From the NCBI GenBank assembly GCA_019279435.1, contig JAAALK010000289.1, positions 9,182,342 to 9,246,341 on the forward strand: a DNA stretch of 64,000 nucleotides, read 5' to 3'. How positions within the stretch are numbered: the stretch's first letter is position 1; each line of letters starts with the position of its first letter. Positions 11,394-24,020 of this stretch are shown here, one piece after another. The position numbers and the translations under genes were made by a program. The notes beneath the pieces were generated by a model. That model worked only from the letters and a program-made list of their open reading frames with translations, had not been told where the DNA came from and did not search any database. The DNA is from Zizania palustris. Taxonomy: Eukaryota > Streptophyta > Magnoliopsida > Poales > Poaceae.

Positions 11394-12396
11394 TGTGTTT
11401 ACACCAAAATTTGGTAAAGACCTAGGCCCACCAGGAGTGCCGCACGATCAACATAAGTCAAAGGAGTCCGGTCAAATGGCGGTCAAATAAGTCCGTTCAG
11501 GTGGTTATATGTCGCTGGATACGAAGGAGTCGATTACGGTTATCATAACGGATGGCAAGTCTCTGAACTATAAATATGTAACTATTAGCTAGGTTAGACA
11601 TAATCGACATAAACAACAAACAAAACCACAATTTACTTTCGGTGCATTGCCACCCTTGGCATCCAAGGTTAATCCCGGTGGGACTTAGCACTCGAAGCTA
11701 GGCTGCATCATTTCGATCTTCGGTGAAGATGTCAAGGCTATATCGTTTCGATATCTTGAGGCATCGGCCCAGTCAATACAGTCGCCGGTTTATTTTTTGG
11801 TGTATTTTCTAGGTCTAAGACAACATCGTTGTGATCTCTTAGATTGTTGTGAGTTAGGTATCATGGTTCGAGGCTTCATCAGTTGAGTCTAGAGTCGTCA
11901 TCTATTGTATCTAATTTATGTTGTACACAATTCATCTAAATAAAGCATGACCAATATGTTAAAGTATTGTGGATTCGATCGTTATTTAGTGTCTTCCTTG
12001 ATTAAGTCCAATCTTGTTGTCATGGTAGTTTGATAGTATGGATGCATTTTCTGGTGTGCTAAGTTTAGTTGCTATCGAAGTACAAGCCGATAGGTTACCC
12101 TTAATTCCACGCTTCATCTTGTCTCCATCGAAATGTATTCATTGGCATTGTACATGGAGCGTGTATCCTCATCAGCCATGGTATTATTGGTCCTGATAAT
12201 GTAGCCATGGTCATTAGCTCGACAGCTGATTGGTACCGCTACTTGCATTTCTGTTTATACCACTATGATTATCGGCTTGGAAGCTAATTGGCTATGCTAC
12301 TAACGTCATTTTTTGTTTTCTCTTATCAATTGCAGGTTCAAACTGATTGGCACGCTTAGAACCTTTTTTGTCTAAGATTGTAGTTCCTACACTACA
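11394..12396 (+). repeat. 3' LTR of the second Tat-type gypsy
   Basis: Starts TGTGTTTACACCAAAATTTG right after a polypurine tract and ends CCTACACTACA, so it has TG...CA ends and a length of about 1.0 kb. A TATA box (CTATAAATATG) sits at 11568-11577. The abutting sequence from 12397 is the interior of a copia RT gene, as expected if this element inserted into that copia; the matching 5' end and TSD are missing. Confidence 0.75.
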
Positions 12397-15315
12397 GTTA
12401 AGCAGACCTCCCAGGCCACACGTGTGACCAAAAACAACACCAACACCTTCTTGTAAATAGATGGTTGTTCTTCATTCTTGATGAAGCCAACCCCTTTGAC
12501 TATCTCATCAAAATGAAAATTCCAACTCCAAGAAGCTTGCTTCAGCCCATAAATGGACTCCTGCAACTTACAAACTTTCCTAGTATTCTTCGGATCATCA
12601 AGACCTTCAGGATGTGTCATGTACACATCCTCACTTAGGTTTCCATTCAGGAAAGTCATCTTGACATCTATTTGCCATATCACATAATCATAAAATGCGG
12701 CAATTGCTATGATGATCTGAATAGACTTAAGCATTGTGATAAGCGAAAACATTTCATCATAATCAACACCTTGAATTTGTTTGAAACCTTTCACAACCAA
12801 TCATTCATTATATATTTGAACATTTCCATCAATGTTTATCTCTTTTTTGAAGATCCATTTATACTCAATAGTTTTTACACCATCGGGTCGATCGACCAAG
12901 TTCCAAACATGGTTTTCTCGCATGGACTCCAATTTGTATCCAATGGCTCTAAGCCATTTCTCATACTGTGGTCCCATCATTGCTTCCGCATAAGTATTGG
13001 GCTTACCGTTGTCCAAAAACAACACATCATGCTGCCCAATGGTAAAAACATGATCCGCTCTGATGCGTGACTCACCCTCCCAGACCTTCGTTTGGTTGGT
13101 GTCTCTACAACGGGTTCTGCAACATCTTGCATATCTTGTTGTGGTTTAGTGGGATCTAGAATACTTTCCAAAGGCTCTCGAGCTTCTTCGAGATGCAGTG
13201 TTCTCCCACAAAACCCTTTTGAGAGATAGTCTTTCACAAGGAATACACCATTCCGAGTGACAAACACTTTGCCCTCTTCTCTATTATAGAAATAGTATCC
13301 TTTGGTTTCCCTAGGATATCCCACAAAGAAGCACTTGTCAGATTTAGGAATGAGCTTGTCAGAGGTCAAATGTTTGACATGTGCCTCACAACCCCAAATC
13401 CTTAGAAAAGACAAATTTGGACGTCTCCCAAACCAAATCTCTTATGGCGTCTTCTCTACTAACTTAGATGGAACTCTATTTATCATGAAAGCGGTAGTTT
13501 CTAGAGCGAGTCCCAAAAGGATAATGGAAGATCAGCATGACTCATCATAGACTAAACCATGTCCAAGAAAATATGGTTTCTCCACTCGAACACTCCATTC
13601 CACTGTGGAGTCAGATATGGAACAATTCCACAGTGCATCAGATGATCACTAAACTCATGGCTCAAATATTCACCTCCATGATCAGATCATAGAAATTTAA
13701 TTGTATTGCATGTATGATTTTGTACTTCATTTTGGAACTCCTTGAACTTTTCAAAGGACTACCAATTATGCCTCATCAAATAGACATAACTATATCTACT
13801 AAAGTCGTCGGTAAAAGTGATAAAGTAGTGAAAACCACCTCATGCGATATGGCTCATTGGTCCACATACATTAGTATGTAAAATTGCCAATAGCTCACTC
13901 GCCCTCTCACTGTGACTAATGAAAGACGTCTTTGTCATTTTGCCAAGAAAGCAAGACTCACATGTGTTATACGATTCAAAATCAAATAATTCCAAAAGTC
14001 CATCACTATGGAGCTTTTGCACGTGCCTCATCTATATGTCTCAAACGATAATGCCAGACATAGGTAGGATTCAAATCATTGAGTCATTGTTTCTTTGTAC
14101 TAATGTTATAAACATGTGCATCTTCAAGACTCATAATATATAATCCATTCACCCATGGACAAACACCATAGAGCATGCCATTCGAAAATATTGAACAACA
14201 CTTGTTCTTTATTAGGAATTCAAAATTGTCTTCTTCTAAATATGAAGAAGAGATAATGTTTCTGCTTAAGGTGCGAATGAAATAACAATTATTCAACTCC
14301 AAAACTAGTCCTGAAGGTAGTGACAGTGAATAAACACCAATGGCCAACGCTTCAAGTTTTGCACCATTTCTGACGCGGACATCAAACTCAACACTAGCAC
14401 ACTTTGTTGTCCTTCTCAGCCCCTGAAATGATTTGTAAGTATAAATCATCGAACCAGTATCAAATACCCAAGAATCATTTGGACGAGTAGCAAGATTAAT
14501 TTCAATAACATTAATACCTGAAGCGGAAGTCACACTTCCCTTCTTGTTCTTCTGTTCTTCCAAATACACCTTGCAGTTGCGCTTCCAATGGCTAAGCTTG
14601 TGGCAATGGTGGCAAACATCAGAGCTAGCAAGACCCAACTTGGACTTTCCAGTCGGTTTAGGCTTCGCACTAGAGATCGAATTTGTAGTCTTAGCCTTGC
14701 CCTTCCTCTCTCTTTTTTCTCTCCTTCTGACCCATCATACCATGATTGAGTTATTTCTTGATACTTTCCTCAGTAGTTTTAAGCATCCAATGCAACTAAG
14801 CCGGTGTCATCTCCAGTCGAACCATCAATGGCCAAGTATGAATATAGTGGAGAACCTAGTCTCTCTAGAGCCTGAATGTAACCAATCATCCTGATCACAT
14901 GAGGACTTACTAGCTCCCTTCTGTCAATCTACTCCCAAACAAGGCCTTAGACACATTGTATCTCTCGGTCCTTGCCTGGTTCTAAAACATGCCCTTGAGG
15001 CCTTCAGTCATATCGTAAGCATATATTTCCTCATATTGTTTCTAAAACTCAGAGGACATGCATGCAATCATAAAACAGCTGACATCCACGAAATCACTAG
15101 TATTCTTCTCATAAGCACACTTTTCTACTGCAGAAGCATCTTCCCCTAGTTCATCATGGTAGGGTTCCTCTAGAACATAATCCTTTTTCTCTTTCTTGAG
15201 AGCGATTCTCAGTTTCTGTACCAATCCATAAAATTTGTTCTAGTTAATTTCTCTTGTTCAAGAATAGAACGCAAATTAAAAACTAAAGTGCTCTTAACAG
15301 TAGTAGTTGGTGCCA
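12397..15315 (-). pseudogene. Ty1/copia copy 2 gag-pol, truncated in RT
   Basis: Reads leftward. Gag starts at ATG 15315 (MAPTTTVKSTLVFNLRSIL). The CCHC knuckle CHHCHKLSHWKRNC is at about 14610. Protease NDSWVFDTGSM is at about 14490. The GAG-pre-integrase piece MRHVQKLHSDGLLELFDF...CESCFLGKMTKTSF is at 14031-13870. Integrase core remnants (SDHGGEYLS, PQWNGV) lie at about 13690-13590 and the integrase C-terminal part WGCEAHVKHL...KCFFVGYP at 13414-13230. RT begins at about 13025 (AMMGPQYEKWLRAIGYKLES, WIFKKEINIDGN) and continues to YGLKQASW-type motifs near 12530. It ends at about 12420, before the catalytic DD box, where the gypsy LTR begins. Several stops and frameshifts. Domain order gag-PR-INT-RT is diagnostic of Ty1/copia. 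Confidence 0.85.
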
Positions 15316-16437
15316 TTATCTACAAATATTAAATGCAAGGTTCAGCACTATGAAATGTTTATCTTCTATCCAATAAAAGATGTTCCACTATTTTAAAAAC
15401 AGTCTCTTTCCCTCTAATGACTAATAGTGGCACAAGATCCATATTCATTCTAACTCCTAGTGAGCTTTGGCATCACTACTAGAAGCTAGGTGACATAGCA
15501 AGCAACACTTTGCTAATCACATCGTATGTGACTCTTGTCGTTGGAGAAGCATCTAAAGATATATGCCCAACTCTATGCCCTAAGGCCTAAAACCGTTTTG
15601 ATATCCTCATTAAGCAAACTAATACTATACGTTAGGAAGTCTAACTTCTACACCAACTGGTCAAGAGAAAAGATAGCACCATGTTTTGGTAGACCCACTA
15701 TCGATGATCGAGATCCTTGGTGGGTGCTGCTATTGGAAAGAGCATCAATACTTAATTTTATGAGGGAAAACTATTCTAGCAAGGTGATGTCCCTAGCTTG
15801 CACGAAACATGCAAGAATAGTATGACAAGAACATAAGCAAGCACCACGGACCATACATTGACGTTGACATAGTATGACCCCTTCACATGGCGATCTCCAT
15901 CTCCATGGCTCCTAGTAGTGAGTGTGTGCTTCTTGCCTCCATGAATTGTACTAGTCTATCAAAATAGCACCTATACTAGTTACATGTGTCGAAGCATCAA
16001 TACTCGACACAGGTCACAAATGTACATTAGCCTTAGGTTGCAAAACAATGTTAGCCGAAGAATCTACAAGTGATTGAACTTGATAGGAACTTCATATTCC
16101 AAATCAAAACTTCTGACGACAATATTGCTCTTTGTGTCGATCAAAAAAAACATTGGAACTTTCGATTGAATATCGGAACTTCCGATCAGTCGGACCATCC
16201 GATCCAATATAGGAGCTTCGGATAGCAAAACTGCTCTTTGTATTGAATCTTATTCAATATCGAAACTTCTGATCAAGTATCGGAACATCCGATTTGGCAA
16301 GCATCGGAACTTTCAATCTAGCACCGGAACATTCACTCTTCTGTGGACAGAAAACAGATCTAATCTCTTTTTCTACCATGTATCTCTATACATGTGGGAT
16401 CTAGATCAAACACTATACAAGTAGGCTCCGATACCAC
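15316..16437 (-). other. Leader and PBS of copia copy 2
   Basis: Non-coding leader between gag and LTR, homologous to 6019-7194. The PBS read on minus is TGGTATCGGAGCCTAC at about 16421-16436, one C-to-T-type difference from the initiator-Met site in copy 1. The part 16090-16330 contains repeated TCGGAACTTCCGAT-like words. Confidence 0.7.
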
Positions 16438-16900
16438 TGTTGGGTAACGAAGAGGCTACGCTAGTCAGCAATTTCAAAAATTTCGCCCCTAAGCCCCGGA
16501 ACCATGCGCATGAGAGATCATCAATCATTACATTCTATCGTGAGACATGCTAGGTGCAGAGGAAGAAGATATTGGGGAAGCACGCCCTCGCTTATCCTCA
16601 TCTCGCTCTGCCCGTTCCCCTGTGATCCAATTAGTGAAGATGACGGTGTCAACGCGAAGAAGCCCACAAACACTGCTATTGGAGTAGCGCCTCCACGGTA
16701 TCCACACGTACAGGGATGAGATTGATCTTACACCAACGTGCTAATACCGAGGGTGAGATCCGGGAGAAATCTCAATCTCAACTCTTGAGATCAGGAAAGG
16801 GAGAGGAGGAGTTCTTGATGGCTAGGGTTTAAATCTAATCTTAACAATGAATCATCTGATCTCAAATATCTCCTCCTCCTCTCTTTATATAGAGGTAAGA
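16438..16900 (-). repeat. Copia copy 2 5' LTR, first part
   Basis: Begins TGTTGGGTAACG next to the PBS. Interrupted at 16900 by a Tekay-type solo LTR; TAAGA at 16896-16900 is repeated at 20106-20110, and the LTR resumes at 20111. Confidence 0.85.
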
Positions 16901-19900
16901 TGTGGGGTGCACGGATTTAGTAAAATCCTAACATTATTGAATTTCCATAGAAAAACAATAATAACAAGATGTCCATCATGCGACAACGTACATGCAGTCA
17001 ATCATCCGTGGTTCGCAGACCACATTATTATATAAGTGTAAAATTAAAAGAAACTATGAAAATAAAACTATGCGATAAACATCTATGCCAGGCTCGCGTC
17101 CTTGACTGGGTCGCTACTCAAGACCATCCTCCTCATAGTACGCAAACTCTGATGTGTTTTCCAATGGGTATGAGTATAGAAGTACTCAACAAGACAATCA
17201 GAATGCAATATTAATGCAGGGTAACAACAAAGGAATGATAAGGGTTTATAGTGCGGAAAAGTACGTTTTCAAGTTGCAGCATTTAGTGTAGTCAAATTTA
17301 ATTGTACAGAATAATAAACATGAACAGTGCAACATCTTCTAACTCGAGGAGCATAGTTGGCCCTCCTCGCTCAATGGTCCTGACATGCCAAATCATCATG
17401 CAACACTCATAATAGTAAACTAACTTCGAGATGTCACACAACCAGCCCTTGATTGTGGGATCGGCTTTTCGAAAAGATTTTTAAACTCTGATCAGAGGTG
17501 TACTAGTGTACACACAAGGCACGCACTCATCCCCCACACAAAAGTGTAACGAGATGACCCATACCACGGGAACTCGTGCCAAAACCTTAGCATGAGATGC
17601 TCCAATCCGATAACACCCGCTCTAGGTTTCACAGGTGCGCCAGCACACTTGACAACGTCGCACCCCCTTTTGCGCCAAGTCGGTACAAGCCACCCGCAGT
17701 TGCTGCTTGACCCATCTCCGAGTGGTGCCTTGAGTTGGAACTCCCCATACCTCAGTTAGGACTTACCCACTAGACTTGTGGTTAGTACGGAAATGTATTG
17801 CAATGGATCCCACAGACCGGTCCTTATAGTGCCCCGGGTGCGACTAACCAATATCTTCGCTTGCACCCGGAACCCACTATGCTAACATACTAAACCATAA
17901 CTCCATATCCAATAGAATTCCAGGGGTGAGAGAAATCATGGGGATCATATAATAGAATCAAAGTATCTATGACTCATTTTCATCCTATAGAGGTTGTGTC
18001 GATAGATTGGACACTATCTAATAATAATACTATTATGGTGACAAGGAGATTTTGTCTCAATAGCATGGCTTGGGTTTGCACATCATGGTTGGGTATCTAA
18101 ATAAATATAATGTAAGGCTCTCAATTTGACTAATGTATTTATAACCTATGGGTTTTAGCGATATTTTAAGAAAAACAGGCTCAATATGCTCAAAAATTTA
18201 GTGTGGTGACTTGCCTTGTTCGGCAAATGGAGACGGTGGGACTTCCGGGTAGTATTCCGGCTCTTCGACGTCGTCGTAATCTTCATGGCACCCAAGATGA
18301 GAACAACAATCAATTTAAACATACAAAGATAAACAATACAATCATTTCATTTAAATTAGCTAAAGTTGTAGAAAAATAAAGGAGAAACTTTCTAAAATTT
18401 AAATGAGGAAATTTGGAGTTAAAATGGGGTAAACATGATTTTTTAAAGATTAAAACATTTATTTTCGTTTTATTTTTAGTTAATAAACAGTACTGACATG
18501 TCAAGTAAATTGGTCCAGAATGTAGAGAATAAAATGGTGAATTTTCTAAAATTTTAATGGTAAAATTTTGGAGTTAATTTGAAGAAGTTATGAATTTTCG
18601 AAGTTTAAATCAATTTCAAGAATTTAATTTAAATCCTAAACAGTCGCCGGTCCACGGTGAGCCGAGTCCACCGTGAACCCGTGCACTTGCGCGTGAGCCA
18701 GATCGTGGATCACCGTCAGATCGCAATCGGATGAATGAGGGCGAGGCGGGGTGTGTTAAGTGGACGTGGACACAAGAGATCGCATTGTACCCCTTCGATC
18801 GGATTGGATGAACCAGATTAAACCGAACGTTGATTTAATCGTGTCCATGCAAATCCGACATGCACGAGTAATTTACCCGTGTCGGTCGTCTTCTCTGATG
18901 AAGGCAGGGGAGGGTGGCGACCACAGTGGAGGTAGCGATGGCCAGCTGTCGAATCTAAAGGTGGAAATGGAATCATTAAGACATGGCGAGTACGAGGGTA
19001 CCGAAGATGGGGTTCGGGGTCATCGGAGCATGGCCAACGATGAGCGAGGCGGTGATGATGCCTCGGGTTGATGGTGGGTACGACGCTTCGGTGGGTCTCG
19101 ACAGTGATGTAGGGGTGGCCGCTGCCGGGGACATCCTAAGGAAGACGATGGAGTCGACGGCGTGGAGAATGGAGGTCTCCGGCAACGACGAGCGATGGCT
19201 GGAGAGCGAGCAGAGAGTGGTGCAAAGAGCGGGAGTGCGGGCGTGCTGATCGCGTTAGGCAAAATCCGTAGTGGGGGCCAAACGCGTGGGTGGCTCAGGG
19301 TCTTTATAGGGGCATCCAACGGGAAGTATGGCAAGTGTACACAAGGAAAGCCGAGGGGGGTTTCCATTTTCTCCGGTGAGCTCTTTCCTTGCATGCGCAC
19401 GGTGATCCAAGGGTGATTACGTGTCGGTGTTAAGGGGGAAACGGTCAGCGAATAACAGGAGAGTAAATGCTGGCTTTAATTTCATGAAAGGGGGCTGGCG
19501 AGGTGGAGATTACGGATCTAGGGTTCCGGTTGGAGGGATTTTGGTGTGGCGACGCGGGGAAGATGAAGCTGACGTGTGGGGGCCACTGTCAGTGAGCGGG
19601 TGTGGGCGTGGGAGCGGCAACGGTCGATGCCGATAGGTGGGGGCGCCTCGTTAGCGGGCTGGTGAGGGCTGAGGAAGTTGGCGCCGACAAGTGGGGCCAA
19701 GGGCTCAGGTGCGCGAGGAGAGGGGTAGGGGACACTGACGGGCGGAGCCCGCATGTTAGTGAGGGGTGCGTGGATGGAGCTGGCTGGGCCGGCCTATGGA
19801 GGGAGAAAGGGGGAAAATGACCCAACACTTTTTAAAAAATATATTTCTGAATAAAAATAATTGCTGAAATTAGTTTAAAATTTATGGGTCACTTGCCAAG

Positions 19901-20105
19901 GTGATAAAAATTTGTAAAAATTTTCAAAAATATGTTTTGGTTTTATGATCATATCAAAAATTTCCCAGGCCTTGGTTTGGATTATTTCCCTAGATTTTTA
20001 TTTCTTTGGGCATTTTCAACTTTATAGGAAATTCAAAAATAATTCTTTTTCAAAAAATTATAATTATAATTAATATTTTTACCTTTTGAAATTCAGGCTA
20101 TCACA
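16901..20105 (-). mobile_element. Solo LTR of the Tekay/Del-type family, minus orientation
   Basis: About 3.2 kb. Read on minus it starts TGTGATAGCCTGAATTTC and ends with the family 3' end (here decayed to CCGTGCACCCCACA). A 5-bp TSD TAAGA flanks it at 16896-16900 and 20106-20110. It shares with the other three LTR copies the 'GACTGGGTCGCTACTC' block (about 17106), the CAAGGCACGCACTCATC block (about 17515) and a GC-rich third (18650-19800). A minus-strand TATA (CCCCTATAAAGACCC) lies near 19295-19310. There is no internal domain on either side, so it is a solo LTR left by LTR-LTR recombination. ORFs in its GC-rich part look like chance. Confidence 0.9.
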
Positions 20106-20110
20106 TAAGA

Positions 20111-20518
20111 TCCCTAGCCCCAATCTAATTAAGGCCCAATAGATACAATCTGTTTCACCCACCTCGTAACTTCCAATCAAGACTCTTGGTCTACAAATTC
20201 AGGAAGCATCAGAACTTCCGAGACCCCTATCGAAACTTCCAATCAGTGCAATTTTCTCAATTCACATTGGAATTTTCGGTTTGAACTCTCTGGCTCTAAA
20301 TTAAAAATTATCAGAGCTTCCGATTTCAAATTGGAACTTCTGATTTTAGCTCTCTATTTTGTAAACAATAAATTATATGAACTTCTGATACCATATAAGA
20401 ACTTCTGATACCGTATCAGAACTTCCGATTTAAACTCTCTATTTCTAATTCAGAAAATAATTGAAACTTCCGATTCCAAATCGGAACTTCCGATCCAACC
20501 AGAATTTTCTTGGGCACA
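20111..20518 (-). repeat. Copia copy 2 5' LTR, second part
   Basis: Continues the LTR interrupted at 16900 and ends in TTTCTTGGGCACA, identical in form to the end of copy 1's LTR at 8135. 20160-20500 is packed with TCGGAACTTCCGAT-type words. Confidence 0.85.
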
Positions 20519-22545
20519 ATTCCTTCAGCGTGCGCCCAGGCTGCTGATTTGAATCACGGGTGGACAATGTGTGACCTGGAGTGGCACTCCAGCCAAGAAA
20601 GCATGTGGCCCGACAGATTGCTGGTCAACCGGCGACGATTTCCACAAGGAAAGGAGTCGCTCGGCGATGGAAATAGGCACTAACTATGATATGAACAGGA
20701 AAGCGGAATGGAATTTTTGTGAGAAGAATTGGTAAAGTGATATCTGATTGAGCTAGAAAAAACCCTAGGAATACAAGACGTTTTATAGGCAGTTCAAAAA
20801 AGGAAAAGACTCAATTACCCCTAAGATATCTTCTCTAATGACTCCTTTTTACAGACTCTAGCCTAATGGCCAAAATAGTATAATCCTAACTCTAGTTAGT
20901 TTGTCCTGACGTGGAGCTTTCATAGAATCTACAGCTTCGCATCACGACCTTTTGATCTCCGATCGACGGTCTGGATAGGGTGTTGGTTTTGCGCTGAAAC
21001 CAAATAAGCACTTCCCACCTTCGCACTGGGTAAACAGATTGGGCCAACCTAACTCGGCAGCTCCCTTAGCCCGGCAGTTGCTCGCCGCTTGTTTACCTGG
21101 GTCAAACCCACGGGAAGTCCCTTGTCTCCCATGACCCGTGTACCTAGATTGGACCGGCATGACCCCACGACTCCCTATGTCCGGCAATCGTCTGTCCATG
21201 TACTTGAGTCACACGTCCAAACCACAACAAGTCTTCATCTCCTCTTCTCTCTTCTCTTTGAATTTCGTTGACAATCCCTCATCATATTCTAGATCCATGA
21301 GGCCCACGGTCTTAACCAGCATGGCTCCTCAATGTCCTCCTTGATGAGTGCATTGTCAACACCCACTTCATCATCTCTTCGAACCTAAAAAAATATGTGG
21401 AAACACTAGAATAAAACACAAGAGAATAGAAATAATAAAAAAAGAAAGGGTTCAACCCTAATGACCAAAAGCCAATCAAAATCTAGAAAAGGTCATTTTG
21501 GTTAAACAGAAAAAGAAATCAACAAAGATTTCAAATAAAATATCAAATGAGTGTACTCTCAGAATTATCAACAAGGATTTGAAAAAGGAAAAAGAGAATA
21601 AACTCCCCCTAAAACAAATCCCAGAGAAAGCCAAAATTTCTCCATAAGACCTCAAATTTATCCCTCTTGTTGACAGTTGGGCTCAACAAGCGAGATTAAA
21701 ACACACTCAAAAGAGACGCAAATACAGTTCCCCCTCAAAATATGAAATGGATCCAACTAGGGTGCAAGTGGAGTGTAAAAATCAAGCTTCTTAGATATAA
21801 TTAATAGCAATTAAAATATCTAGCAAGTATAGCAGAGAATACTATCTAATAAACATGGCATGATCAACACAATTGATATTATCCCAATAAAGTCATTCGC
21901 ATGCATTTTCAGATTTTTGAAAATAAAAGCATCACCACAAGTTCTAGTTGACAGGCATGATAAAGAATGAATTGCTAAGGCTAGCCAATATCTACTCAGA
22001 TATGCACATCTAGAACAACGAGCTTCAGCAAACTTGTTATTTTTATATTTTTAGGCTTTTTCTTTCCTTTGTCTTTTGATTTTGTGCCAAGGGTTATTTG
22101 CATGTCAACCTTATGCTAACCGATCAGGCAAATCCTAGGCCAAAACAGGATCATCAGAAGCTTAAGGAATTGGTATTGGCACAAATTGTAATGTCCTAGT
22201 TGATACCAAAGTGCAATGGTAAGCGGTCTAGAAATAAACAATGCGACATAGCAAACCCACCTAGATCTTTTCATTTAAGCATAAAAGGCATGGATTTTTC
22301 ACTTTTCATGATTTTTATCATTTTCAGAGCACATTTGTCATGTAAAGCATATAGATGTCCAGGTTGCATATTTGCATCAAAGTAAAGGATTTAGCTATCA
22401 TGCATATAAAAGATAGCAAAAGCATTCAACCAACACATGCTAGTTACTAGAATATTGGTGACCATTTTTTAATTTTGAAGCATAAAAGCCATGCATATGA
22501 CAAAATCAGATATATCATTTGAACTGAAGCAAGGCATGATAATCG
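20519..22545 (-). mobile_element. Inverted, truncated SIRE-like copia: LTR part and 3' non-coding region
   Basis: Read on minus this aligns with about 58690-60480 of the copia at 54470-62054. 22545-21383 matches its 3' non-coding region, including two G-rich tracts (as C-runs at 21603-21608 and 21729-21735). 21382-20519 matches the start of its LTR: the TGTTGACAATGCACTCAT block (minus), the GGCAGTTGCTCGCCGC / GGCAGCGAGTGACTG region, and a TATA-like CCTATAAAACG near 20783 (minus). The rest of the LTR is cut by copia copy 2 at 20518. The copy is clearly more diverged than the two LTRs at 54470 and 59853. No coding part remains. Confidence 0.75.
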
Positions 22546-22550
22546 ATAGT

Positions 22551-23090
22551 TGTTGTCGGGGATATAACTCGGGCATATAACAACACTCAGGAGGAAGCTC
22601 ACCCGAGTGTCAGAACTCCAATGGGTGGCCGTTACCATCATGACGACCATTACCTTCATCAAAGTCACCATTGAGTATTACAGTTATATATGTACTGATA
22701 GTGGACTATTATGCGGCTATTATCCATGACAATTAGTACGCCCATTAACCCCATGTAACCACCTCTGTCCTTCTCATATAAAAGGATCAGAGAGGGGGAG
22801 AGACAATCGATCCAACACACACAGACGCCCAGAGGGACCCCTGATTCTAGCCTCCCCTCGATTTGCCAGTTTGATTTGGCTCGAACAATCATACAAATAC
22901 AGGAGTAGGGTTTTTATCCTCTGGGAAGCCTGAACTTGTCTAAAAACTCTCTCATGTCCACCGTTATTATTCTTTCTCTGCCTCATCAATCGAGGTAACC
23001 ATCGGTCCATAGTCACGACTCCCACCTCTATCTACACAACTCATACTATGGGCACCCCTCGTAGGCTTTTGTTGTTCCCACGCAATGACA
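22551..23090 (+). repeat. Possible LTR or LTR fragment of a gypsy-type element
   Basis: Starts TGTTGTCGGGGATATAACTC, a common start form for grass gypsy LTRs, has a TATA box (CATATAAAAGG, about 22774-22784) and could end at GCAATGACA (23090). Flanking bases do not give a convincing TSD, so the right end is a guess. Confidence 0.4.
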
Positions 23091-23595
23091 ACTGCCAGAC
23101 CAAGTAGGGGTGTAAGTATTGTCACTCACTGATCAGATTGATGGCATCAGCACTATAGCGCTTACATGGCATGCTGACATGGCATTCATGCCAACAAAGA
23201 TGCTGATGTCATGAAATAATACATTCAACACATATATATCCATTCAACATAGAAACACAATATATTCATGAAAATCATAAATTAAGGTCACAATATCCAA
23301 ATTAAGTACCACACATCAAGTTTAGTTCATCACCAGTTGTCCCAAAAAATAGTTGTATATATTACACCAACATTAGTTAGTCCTACGCTGTATATATCCA
23401 AAAGAGCAGATATACAATCATCAATAGAACAACTTCAATGGCATCCTTGATGTAAACAAAACTTCTCTACGACTGACAACTGTAGATAAGCTTCAGGGGC
23501 TCCCTGCATATTGGCAAAATTTAGAGTGGCACCAATTTTAATATGGACAACACAGGATGCCACTAAAATATTAACCAAGTCAAATTATGGAGTTC
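23091..23595. other. Unassigned AT-rich sequence downstream of the CDC6-like fragment
   Basis: No coding feature. It may be captured 3' flank or intron of the gene fragment; a splice-acceptor-like TTTGCCAATATGCAG occurs on minus near 23505, but I could not recognise protein after it. Confidence 0.4.
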
Positions 23596-23811
23596 TCATA
23601 AAGACTCTTGTAGCCTTGCTTCAAAAACTTCTATAGCACTCCTGGAATAAATAAAAAGGTGTTATACAAGTGTTTTCCTGTTATACAAGTGTTTTCCTAA
23701 TGATGGTTCAACATGTTATTCCAAAAACATAGTTGTTGCATCAGCAAGACAAGTGGGTTACCTGCAAGCACCAAGTGCTTTTCTCATGTCCCCATAGGCT
23801 GCAGCAACTTC
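23596..23811 (-). pseudogene. CDC6-like gene fragment, two exons with intron
   Basis: Exon A is 23811-23762 (50 nt), preceded by an acceptor (TTATACCAG) and followed by a donor (CAG/GTAACC). Exon B is 23641-23596, preceded by TTATTCCAG. Spliced in phase they read EVAAAYGDMRKALGAC then RSAIEVFEARLQESL and a TGA at 23596-23598. The words GDMRKAL and CRSA-EVFEARLQ are, as I recall them, characteristic of plant CDC6, an AAA+ ATPase that loads MCM helicase with ORC; they lie after the ATPase core. ORC1 is the nearest alternative but fits less well. The intron is retained, so this was copied at DNA level and not from mRNA. Neighbouring exons were not found; the stop follows exon B at once. A captured gene fragment with no sign of function. 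Confidence 0.65.
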
Positions 23812-24020
23812 CTGGTATAAGAACATTATGCAAACTTATCAAAACTGAGCATGTTCTACTTGTATTACACGTGCAGCATCCCTCTCTGGAAATTGCATAA
23901 CTAAATGCACTGACACAAATCTGATGAAGAAAAATCTAAGATTTGATATTTTCCCCCATTAGGGCCAGTAGTAAATTACTCCTTATGTTTTATATTATAA
24001 GTCACTAGTAATGAGCCCGT
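23812..24020. other. Upstream flank of the gene fragment with a MITE-end-like motif
   Basis: TACTCCTTATGTTTTATATTATAAGTCAC-like sequence at about 23978-24007 resembles the terminal repeat of grass mariner/Stowaway-type MITEs (given from memory). The partner repeat was not found. Directly after it, GAGCCCGTGCTAATGCAACG resembles a motif often near grass Helitron ends. Neither is firm. Confidence 0.3.

Noticed and set aside
18983..19828. Several overlapping ORFs on both strands in GC-rich DNA
   Set aside because: They lie in the GC-rich third of a solo LTR, overlap in many frames, and have low-complexity composition with no conserved protein. Similar ORFs appear in the same part of the other LTR copies (41354-41584, 46247-46967, 51202-52076) without sharing protein sequence.
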